64,000 nucleotides of DNA, taken from Paralithodes platypus (Eukaryota > Arthropoda > Malacostraca > Decapoda > Lithodidae). The DNA lies in contig CM064517.1 in assembly GCA_032716605.1 (NCBI GenBank), forward strand, positions 24,856,398 to 24,920,397, read 5' to 3'. Shown here piece by piece: positions 56,390-64,000 of this stretch. Each line of letters starts with the position of its first letter. Position 1 is the first letter of the stretch. The translations under genes were made by a program, and so were the position numbers. Under the pieces are notes generated by a model. It was not told the DNA's origin. It worked only from the letters and a program-made list of their open reading frames with translations, and did not search any database.

Positions 56390-58602
56390 ACGGAGCAATG
56401 TTTAAGAGAAAGAGCCTACGGGCATAGATCAGGAATTAAGAACGGCATCGACTCCAAGATTCTTCTATATAAGCATTTTAACACAGATTGTACTAAATTT
56501 GATTGTAAATACAAAATTATAGAAATTGTTCAAAGTAATCAAAATGTTTTAGATAGAGAAAATTATTGGATTGGAAAATTAATGACCATCTATCCATTTG
56601 GACTTAACAATCAAATAAAAAATGTAGGCAACATTTTGTATAAAGATTTATTAAAAAACGATTTTAATAACCCATATTTTAACTTCCCTGTTTTAAACAG
56701 AAGACCTGGTAGACACGGTAAAAGAAGACTAAATACATTTAATAAAAAGAAAATCAGGTCTGATATTAAAATTATTGTTAATAATTTATATTCATTATAT
56801 CGAAATTTCGGAATTAAAAAATTAAAAGACTCATTGAAAGGCCTACAAAAGAAAAGTTTTGCTCCTTTTATAGAAAATATTCTAAATAATAAACATAATT
56901 TCACAAATAAATTTAAGAATATAGTCTTTGCTTTTATGGGATATATTAGAGCTAATTCTAAGAAATCCAAAGATAACCGTATTAAAGATAAAGTCATGTC
57001 CACTTTAAATTATTCCTCTAAAATTTTAGACAAAATTAATGTTAACAGTCTTATTAATTCAAAGAAAGTTAAGTCCATGTTACCAGATGGTTGTAAAGAT
57101 TTCAAACCATTAATAGTGTATTCATATGAACGACCTGTTGGGTCTATTATTTGTAATTATAATAAAGTTTTAGGAAATCTTTCAGATAATGATATTTTCA
57201 ATAATAATAAATGCGTGTGTGAAAGAGTCATGGATATGCCAGCTAGCAGACGTGATGCACTAGCAAAGTTCATTTATAGTCCGATATGTCACATATTAAC
57301 AGGTGATGTAGAACTAGTTAAACATTTTGCAAACGACAAATTAGCGGAGCTATGTCGTAAAGGGTTTAAATTTAGAATAGGGAGTAATAAAGTAACATGG
57401 GACATAATTTTAAAAGATATTGTTTTTTCAGTCAATAAATTAAAAGATAAATTGTTAAAAATTGCGTGCTGCAATGTAAGAGAACTAGAAGCATGGTCTA
57501 AATTATTAATTAAGTTAATTAGAAATAAAATTTTCTCGCTTAAAAATGAATTTAATCTTTCAGATTTTATAGACTATAATTATAATAAGCTTAAAGCTGA
57601 TTTAATAAATTTACATAAACATTTTGTAATCACTACAGTAGATAAAGCCAGCAATAATTATAGCTTCACATGTAAGAAATTTTATCTTGAAAATATGAAA
57701 AAAGAATTAGGTATTAAGGGTAACATATTACGTAAAAATATTTGCGGTAATTCTGTTTATGAAATTCAAAATAATCTGAATATTGATAACTTAATCGATG
57801 AACATACCAAGAAAAATATAATATTTGATATTAAACTTTCTGATAAGAACAAGTGCATTGCAAAATTATACATGTTACCTAAATTTCATAAAAGACCTTA
57901 TAAATATCGCTTTATTGCCGGAGCAAAATTTGCTACCACTAAAACTCTATCAGAACAAGTCGTAAATTGCTTAAAAATACATTAAAAGTACTCATAAAAG
58001 ATATTGTAATACCATCATGAAAAGAACTGGCATTAACTATTATTGGAGTGTTGACAATTCGTTAGAAGTTATTGATAAAATAAATACCATGCCGAAAGTT
58101 ACCTCGGTACATAGCTTCGACTTTTCAACTTTGTATACCAATTTGCCTTTAGATTTAGTATATTCAGAGCTTTGCTTTATTATAGATTTGCACTTTGACA
58201 GGTTCGTTAGGAATGGTAATTATTTCATAAATGTTTATACATATTTTAATAATGCATCACTTAGCTCTACTCCCACTAGTTCTGTATATTTTGATAGAAC
58301 TAAACTTAAAGATGCCCTTAAATTCCTCCTTTTCAATACTTATGTTAGATTCGGGCCGTACATTTTCAAACAAATATTAGGAATTCCTATGGGTGGAAAT
58401 GCTAGCCCTTTAATTGCAGACTTATTCTTGCTTGCTTTAGAATTTAAATATATAAAAGACTTAGTTGACAGTAGCAAGAAAAATAAAATTCCAGAAAAAT
58501 TAGCACTTGCTAAACTGTTAAGTAATAATAGTAGATATATTGATGATATTCTTGTTTGCAATTTGTTAAATTTTAATCAAGTTGCTAAACTTATTTACCC
58601 TA
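56390..58602 (+). pseudogene. Naiad ORF, first part (endonuclease end, CxC, RT fingers and palm)
   Basis: Coding trace in two frames with a single shift within AAAAATACATTAAAAG at about 57,972-57,987; no other stop interrupts it. Key residues visible are the GIY-YIG-type Arg (RER), His (YGH) and Glu-Asn (ENYW), the CxC link, K-F-H-K and R-F-I of RT, F-D-F-S-T-L-Y of block 3 with its catalytic Asp, and Y-I-D-D of block 5. So the RT catalytic triad is intact, and only the endonuclease N-terminus is missing. Strong AT codon bias contrasts with the inserted LINE. Confidence 0.88.
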
Positions 58603-58605
58603 GGC

Positions 58606-59297
58606 AAGGCACGGGTCCTTGGAGCGGCTTCGGTCGCGCCGGGAATTTCCACACCTCTCACACCACACACACACATCACACAGTTTTTCCTACACCGAGA
58701 AATGACTCTCCGGCTGTCATTTCTCGAAGACTTCTTCTAGCCGGAGACATTGAGAGCAACCCAGGACCCACGTTCACATACATATGTCCAACTTGCTCAA
58801 AACCCATCACTTCGAGTCGCCATACTAAGGGTTCAGTTCTCTGCAATTCATGCGGGAACTGGACCCACTTCACCTGCACAACACTTGCCTCCAAGAAACA
58901 CTACACAAACACCTGGACCTGTTCCTCATGCCCCTCCCTCTCCCAGTCAAATCCCTCACCTAAAACCCGTCCACCTCTCCTCCCCAACCCACCTAACCTT
59001 CCCATATCATCCACTCCCCCCCCTAAAACCCATCCACCTCTCCTCCCTAACCCACCTAACCTTCCCATACCATCCACATCCTCAACTCAACACACCACAC
59101 CCCATCCTAATCCATTCCAACCCCCATCTCCTGCTCCCCAATCCCCACCCCCACCTCACCCATCCCAACCCCCAGCCCCTCCCTCACCCCCACCCCCACC
59201 ATCACCCCACCATCACCCCCACCCCCACCCCCACCCCATCCTCGTGCAGCAGCACCCAACATACATCGTGCACATAACATTAACATTCTTCAACTGA
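58606..59297 (+). pseudogene. LINE ORF start: 2A motif, PHD-type finger, Pro-rich linker
   Basis: No ATG lies between the 5' end of the LINE and the 2A motif. The frame is instead continuous with the Naiad RT frame upstream (58,017 onward). 2A sequences ending N-P-G-P make the ribosome skip the next bond, here before Thr-Phe. N-terminal 2A peptides are known from several LINE groups in marine invertebrates. The finger (C-x2-C, C-x2-C, H-x2-C, C-x2-C over about 50 residues) follows at once, as in other 2A-PHD-endonuclease LINEs. The frame stops at 59,297 after a CCCCAC-rich linker that has slipped relative to the endonuclease frame. Confidence 0.8.
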
Positions 59298-59849
59298 ACA
59301 TAGATGGCATCAACACAAAGAAACACGAACTCTCACACTTCATCAAACAACACAACATACACATTGCCATCTTACAAGAAACAAAACTCCGCACAACACA
59401 AAAAACACCCACATTTCATAATTTCACCACCATCAGACAAGACCGGGCTGTCGGCGGGGGCGGTGGACTCATCACCCTGGTACACAAAGAAATATCATAC
59501 ATAGTAACCAGTGTACAAACCAAATCACTCCTCCCCCCAAATGATAACACAACAGAAATACAGTCAATTAAAATACGCACTGGCAACAACTCCAACATAA
59601 CCATCATAAAACATACATCCCTCCCCAAACATCCCCTACAGTACCAAATGAATACAGACCACACTTACAACACATCACAAACACCCCACACACCCCACAC
59701 ATCATCCTGGGTGGTGACTTCAACGCCAAGACGTCGGCCTGGTTTGTCGACAACCCCGACACAGACAGAGGGCTGGTACTACAAAACCAAACAGATAACC
59801 TCATCATCCTTACGACATCCATCAACATACCCATATTCCTCACCAAGCC

Positions 59850-62411
59850 CTCTATAACCCATCATCTCCAGACATCACCTTTTGCTCCCCAGAACTCGCC
59901 CCCACAACATCCTGGAGGGTGGTCAGAACCTTAGGCTCTGACCACCTCCCGATCATTATCACCACCAAAACCAGACTCACCCCAGCTAGCCACAAACACA
60001 CATACACCAATTATAAAAGAGCTAACTGGGAAGCATTCACAAATGAGACAGAACAACACTTCACAACTCTAAACAGTACACCCATCACTAACATCAACAA
60101 TGCTGTACACATACTCAATAAAACTATCCAAAACGCTGACAAGAAACACATTCCAAGAGGTAACAGAAAAAGACACAACCCCAACTTCACACCAGAAATT
60201 CAAAACCTCATCAGACAACGCGACATACTGAAACACTCCCCAGCACCCCACACACAAGACATCACACAACAAATTCAAGCACTCAACACCCAAACTAACA
60301 ACAAAATACAAGAACAACAAAAACTAAATTGGAATAACTTCCTACAAACACTTGATCACAAAACAAACCCCAAAAAACTATACAAAACACTAAACAGCAT
60401 CACACTTTCCAACAGCAACACAACACAATCACATGCTGCAATCACAACAACAGACTCTACTCCTTCATGTAAACAACAAGCAAACACTCTCATCAATCAC
60501 TTTTCACATGTCAGCCACCTAAAACCTCACAAAGACGACCGACGTGTCATCCGACGTAAGAGACAATTCCCCACAGACCCTGACTATACACCCTTCACCA
60601 ATCACCAGACAAAGCATATCATCAACAATCTCAAGCACTCACCCGCCTGTGGCCTAGACAACATAAGCAACATACACCTCAGACACCTGGGACCACAAGG
60701 CATACAAGCACTCACTAACATATCAAACTACAGCTATTCACACAACACAATACCAGACATTTGGAAGCATGGTATCATCATCACATTCCCCAAACCCAAC
60801 AAAGACCCCACGCTACCCTCCTCGCACCGCCCCATCACACTCCTTTGCTCCCCCTCCAAAGTCATGGAACGCCTAGTATTACAACTAATTACACCTGACC
60901 TACCCCTAGCTCCAACACAACATGGCTTTAGGCCACTGCACTCCACAAACACTCTTCTCACAGACCTTACACAAAGAGCTTTCGACGGCATCAATTCAGC
61001 TAGACCACCACACAGATCACTATTAGCCACACTCGACATTAGTAAAGCCTTCGATGCCATCCCCCGCCACAACCTAACAAACAAAATCTACAACACAAAC
61101 ATGCACAACAACACAAAACGGTGGCTGGCCAACTTCCTAGCAGGCAGATGTGCACACGTATCTTTTGCCGGTCAGTCATCTAAAATCAGAAACTTTCCAA
61201 ACGGAGTCCCACAAGGATCCGTCCTATCGCCCGCACTCTTCAATCTGTACATGCACGATATAACACCCAATACGCCCCAAATAAACTTAGCCTCCTATGC
61301 AGATGACATAACACTCACATGCACACACCATAACCCAAAAAGAGCAACAGATCTCCTTCAACCCTATCTCAACACACTACATGGCTGGTGCACTACAAAC
61401 AGACTTAATCTAGCCCCAGCCAAATCCACCGCAACCCTGCTCACAAGTTGGACAGGAGAACACGAATACATCCCTCAACTCACCATAAACAACACACCCC
61501 TAACACATACACACACACCCAAAATCCTAGGAGTAACATATGATACTCATATGACATTCAAACAGCACACCACAAACATTAAAAAGAAACTGACACCCAG
61601 ACTTAATGCCCTCAGGTCACTTGCTCACACAAAATTTGGACACAACAAAGAAACTACCACCACAGTATATAAACAATACATAAGATCAGTGATGGAATAC
61701 GCAAGCCCAGCCTGGGCTTCTAACCTAGCTGAAACACATCATAAGACCTTACAGACAATTCAAAACAAAGCCCTGAAGATCATTACAGGCTGCACAGCTA
61801 CTGCACCCACAGATCACCTACATCAAGAAACCAAAATCCTCAAAGTCAAAGACCATCTGGACATGAGAGGCACTCAATTCCTGGCAGCAGCCTCCACGAA
61901 CCAAGACCACCCACTAAACTACATGGCAACACACCCACAGACACCAAGAAATATCAAAACAACACCCAGCACACGGTATCACACACAATTATTGTCCTCT
62001 CTCCCTCCCTGCCCACCCCGAACCAACTTCCAGAAGCACATCCATACTCATATCTCTCACCGATCCATCCACTCACTCACAGACAACACGCAGCTGCATG
62101 CACGACCTCCCGAAATCCATCCTTCCGAATCCTCCCTTCCTCGCGAGGACAGAGTCCACCTGGCCAGGCTGAGATGCGGACACCATCCAGCTCTCCTGAG
62201 CTATCAGAAGAGACTGGATGACTCCGTTGTCGACACCTGCCCGGGATGTAACACAGCACCCCATACCATTAAACACATCATAGAAGACTGCATTTCACAC
62301 AACCACTTACGCCAACAACACAATCTACACTCAATGAGAGCTCTGTGGGAAAGCCCGATCGTGGCCATGGCCTTTCTCAGGGACTCGGGGCTGTTCGGCC
62401 AGGCAGCTTAG
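59850..62411 (+). CDS. LINE reverse transcriptase, open
   Basis: Over 830 codons without a stop. In order: endonuclease end LGSDHLPIII; RT blocks IITFPKPNKDPTLPS, HRPITLLCSPSKVMERL, QHGFRPLHSTNTLLTDL, ATLDISKAFDAIPRH (first catalytic Asp), GVPQGSVLSPALFNLYM and LASYADDITL (Y-A-D-D); then the thumb (NRLNLAPAKSTATLL), ILGVTYDTHM, MEYASPAWASNL and TIQNKALKIITGC; and a C-terminal zinc-knuckle-like CPGCNTAPHTIKHIIEDC. The last residues (GLFGQAA) run into the conserved 3' tail. Assignment to the Jockey/I group rests on these blocks by eye. The RT seems intact, but the broken endonuclease means the copy is probably not autonomous. Confidence 0.87.
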   Translation, partial: LYNPSSPDITFCSPELAPTTSWRVVRTLGSDHLPIIITTKTRLTPASHKHTYTNYKRANWEAFTNETEQHFTTLNSTPITNINNAVHILNKTIQNADKKHIPRGNRKRHNPNFTPEIQNLIRQRDILKHSPAPHTQDITQQIQALNTQTNNKIQEQQKLNWNNFLQTLDHKTNPKKLYKTLNSITLSNSNTTQSHAAITTTDSTPSCKQQANTLINHFSHVSHLKPHKDDRRVIRRKRQFPTDPDYTPFTNHQTKHIINNLKHSPACGLDNISNIHLRHLGPQGIQALTNISNYSYSHNTIPDIWKHGIIITFPKPNKDPTLPSSHRPITLLCSPSKVMERLVLQLITPDLPLAPTQHGFRPLHSTNTLLTDLTQRAFDGINSARPPHRSLLATLDISKAFDAIPRHNLTNKIYNTNMHNNTKRWLANFLAGRCAHVSFAGQSSKIRNFPNGVPQGSVLSPALFNLYMHDITPNTPQINLASYADDITLTCTHHNPKRATDLLQPYLNTLHGWCTTNRLNLAPAKSTATLLTSWTGEHEYIPQLTINNTPLTHTHTPKILGVTYDTHMTFKQHTTNIKKKLTPRLNALRSLAHTKFGHNKETTTTVYKQYIRSVMEYASPAWASNLAETHHKTLQTIQNKALKIITGCTATAPTDHLHQETKILKVKDHLDMRGTQFLAAASTNQDHPLNYMATHPQTPRNIKTTPSTRYHTQLLSSLPPCPPRTNFQKHIHTHISHRSIHSLTDNTQLHARPPEIHPSESSLPREDRVHLARLRCGHHPALLSYQKRLDDSVVDTCPGCNTAPHTIKHIIEDCISHNHLRQQHNLHSMRALWESPIVAMAFLRDSGLFGQAA

Positions 62412-62438
62412 GGAACAACAACAACAACAACAACAACA

Positions 62439-62836
62439 ACCCTAATTCTATTCCCCTCACACAATGTAACGTAAATTATAAAGTTGAAAATGTTCTTGAT
62501 ATAAATATAGAGATTGTTAATGAACAGTGCATACTTAAAGTATATCACAAAGTTGATGATTTTAATTTTAACGTAATAAACTTTCCTTTCCCTAGTAGTA
62601 ATATCGATAGTAAAATAACTTATAACTGTTTTTATTCTCAATTAATAAGATTTTGTAAAATCTGCACTAAAGTAGATGACTTTTGGGCTAGAGCTAGGTT
62701 ACTATACAGACTCTTAGTGGACAGAGGTTTTGAGGCAAGTAAATTGTTCCATAAATTTAATCTTTTTAGGGTCAATTATTGTGACTGTATTCTAAAATTT
62801 GACATCAATAATTTTAATCAAGCATTTTTAACTTGA
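62439..62836 (+). pseudogene. Naiad ORF, second part (RT thumb)
   Basis: Continues the palm frame after the LINE insertion: YKVENVLDINIEIVNEQC ... FWARARLLYRLLVDRGFE ... FNQAFLT and stop. It is nearly identical to 30,775-31,166, differing at a few bases. The 3' UTR of about 770 bases follows. Confidence 0.88.
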
Positions 62837-63606
62837 AGTTTCTTGTATAACCTCTGCTTACTTTTTGTCTGTATTTATTGTTTATCTTTTTCTTTTTCTA
62901 TTATTATTAATATTAATATTGATGATTTTTTTAAATTTATTGTTCTTGTTAAAAGAGTACTCTTTGTTTAAATCTGTTGTTACTTCATATTTGTAATTAT
63001 TTGTCTTTATATTATATGTATTCATTGTCGATAGTATCAATTGCTTACTTTTGCGATTTCCTTAGTTTATTTGTGCTATAAATGTAGGTTATTTGTAGGG
63101 TAGTTATTGATAGGGGTCACTTGAGGCATGCTATGCTTACAGGTACCTACCCGATAGCACTATCGTTAGTGAGTGCTGTACTGTATTTTATATATTATTT
63201 TGTAATAGTATAGATATCCTATCAATATTTGTATTTTGTACTATTTTAATGTCTTGTCATGTTGCAAATTTGATTTTAAATAATATTTTGACATTTAACA
63301 TATAGTTTCTTTATTCATGCAGAGTTTAGTAAAATTTGCCAGAACGTCCCGGACTTCCCAAACTTGACTACTTCCTTTAACGTGACGATAGTGCGTTGTT
63401 ATATGTGCGATTAGTTTGCTTGGGAAACAGATTAACTTGCTCATGTAGTAATGTACACCCTATGTGGTGGATTGTGTTCTTTTATTTAATAATTTTCATT
63501 TTAGTAAACGTTGTTTCCACATAGCGATTTTGATAATTTAATTTGACTTTATATTGTCCTTGTCCCAATTTTGGTTTGTTTAGTTTGCAAGTTTTACATT
63601 TTAATT

Positions 63607-63776
63607 ACAGGCTCGCTATCGCTCACCAGGAGAAAATCGATACCTAAATGACACGAAAGATCTTAATATTGACAAAAGAATGGGGCGAAAGGTTTCAAAA
63701 TCGCCAAATTAATGGAACGAACGTCATATAATCTCAAAAATAATATGCTAAACATGAGGGAGAAGGGGGAAAAAGT
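63607..63776 (-). mobile_element. M1 MITE, right part (split by Naiad)
   Basis: ACAGGCTCGCTATCGCTCACC resumes exactly where 56,350 broke off (first 20 bases), then CACCTAAATGACACGAAAG and GAGGGAGAAGGGGG. The terminal TTAA is lost against the next element. Confidence 0.75.
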
Positions 63777-63998
63777 GACTATAGGTAGCGCCAGCGAACT
63801 TGACAATAATCTTGACCCCTTAGCTTCTTTTAACTCAAAATGAATGAAAGCAATCGGGCTGACGTTTCTATAATTTGGGAAGAGTCCGCCAGGAAATAGG
63901 TGTGTATATTTACAGCCAGGTTTGCTCTAGGCCATTTTGAGTTACAAAGAGGTCAGGGATCAAGATAATTGTCAAGTTCGTTGCCTCTATCTATACCA
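63777..63998. mobile_element. N1-related TIR element
   Basis: TGACTATAGGTAGCGCCAGC and GAACTTGACAATAATC at the left are mirrored by GATAATTGTCAAGTTCG and GCCTCTATCTATA at the right. The interior has GGGAAGAGTCCGCCAGG and AACTCAAAATG, as in other N1 copies, but in reverse. Confidence 0.65.
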
Positions 63999-64000
63999 CC

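Larger units (their letters stand above)
58603..62438 (+). mobile_element. Jockey/I-like LINE with 2A peptide and PHD-type finger
   Basis: 3,836 bp flanked by ACCCTA (58,597-58,602 and 62,439-62,444), ending in (AAC)n. It opens with a frame holding the 2A ribosome-skipping motif GDIESNPGP at 58,743-58,769, then a zinc finger with CPTC, CNSC, HFTC and CSSC, then a long Pro/His linker. The endonuclease is present but split by frame changes near 59,200, 59,640 and 59,840 (LQLNIDGINTKKHE, AILQETKL, GGDFNAK, LGSDHLPII). The RT frame is then intact to 62,411. Tail and 3' end sequences match the SINE-like copies at 37,213 and 41,455 and the reversed LINE at 48,259. The middle of the 3' UTR, present in the 48,259 copy, is deleted here. 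Confidence 0.88.
56351..63606 (+). mobile_element. Naiad-type Penelope-like element, split by a LINE
   Basis: Naiad is a Penelope-like clade with the GIY-YIG endonuclease before the RT. 56,390-57,985 reads VGKTEQCLRERAYGH (truncated just before the YIG), LLYKHFNTDCTKF, ENYWIGKLMTIYPFGLN (endonuclease end), the clade's C-V-C motif (NNNKCVCERVMD), TVDKASNNYSF, and MLPKFHKRP with YRFIAG (RT fingers). A one-base shift near 57,980 leads to 58,017-58,602 with FDFSTLYTNLPL, ILGIPMGGNASPL and YIDDILV. After the LINE (58,603-62,438) the thumb continues at 62,439-62,836, and the 3' UTR ends TTTTACATTTTAATT. The 5' end is truncated inside the endonuclease beside GGAAATT repeats. It sits in an M1 MITE, in the presumed intron 3 of gene C. 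Confidence 0.9.

Noticed and set aside
56390..57985. Selenocysteine use in the Naiad ORF
   Set aside because: Some Naiads in spiders and clams encode selenocysteines, but no in-frame TGA interrupts this copy; its break is a one-base shift.
58340..58561. Minus-strand open frame of 73 codons, also present at 30,512-30,733
   Set aside because: Antisense shadow of the Naiad reverse transcriptase, conserved only because the element is duplicated.
60069..61084. Minus-strand open frames of 83 and 116 codons
   Set aside because: Antisense shadows of the LINE reverse transcriptase.

Overview
The window reads as repeat-dense nuclear DNA from an invertebrate animal, most likely a decapod crustacean. 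The sequence shows spliced genes with GT-AG introns, very long dinucleotide and trinucleotide microsatellites, a tRNA-derived SINE of a type I associate with decapods, CR1-like, Jockey/I-like and mariner fragments, and Penelope-like elements of the N-terminal-endonuclease (Naiad) type. The species assignment is inference. There is one 100-base assembly gap at 9,020-9,119.

Layout. 1-7,100 is mostly minisatellites and CT, CA and GA tracts, with two TTAA-flanked miniature transposons (MITEs), one MITE of another type and one SINE. 7,100-24,000 holds a 26-bp minisatellite, many MITEs, several CR1-like 3' ends and one degenerate gene with a zinc-finger end (11,100-12,545). 24,271-36,199 carries a five-exon plus-strand gene (gene A) for a four-span membrane protein. 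Its introns are filled with MITEs, a solo-LTR-like element with a truncated Naiad nested inside it, and a LINE fragment inside a MITE. 36,200-48,260 has an A-rich tract, a tandem amplification of gene A's 3' end, LINE-tail SINE-like copies, MITEs and long CT and TTG arrays. 48,259-49,683 is a reversed LINE copy that ends at the stop codon of gene B. 49,684-55,278 is gene B (minus strand, five exons), and 55,604-55,831 is an exon of a third member, gene C (minus strand). 56,351-63,606 is a long Naiad inserted into a MITE and itself split by a 3.8-kb LINE.

Genes A, B and C are paralogues. A and B share exon lengths of 52 and 86 nt and identical intron phases. All three share a fourth exon carrying two membrane segments around a D-L-(H/Q) ... 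L-L-x-F-S pattern. They form an inverted pair (A versus B/C) plus a head-to-tail pair (C upstream of B). The four-span topology with a Pro/Gln/Tyr-rich tail recalls MARVEL or synaptogyrin-type proteins, but no signature motif fixes the family. I see no prokaryotic operon, CRISPR array or rRNA gene, and no intact tRNA gene.

The most unusual features are the paralogous tetraspan cluster, a minisatellite that re-copies gene B's exon-2 splice donor, a chimeric open frame joining Naiad reverse transcriptase to a LINE 2A peptide and PHD-type finger, and at least seven MITE families that all appear to use TTAA.
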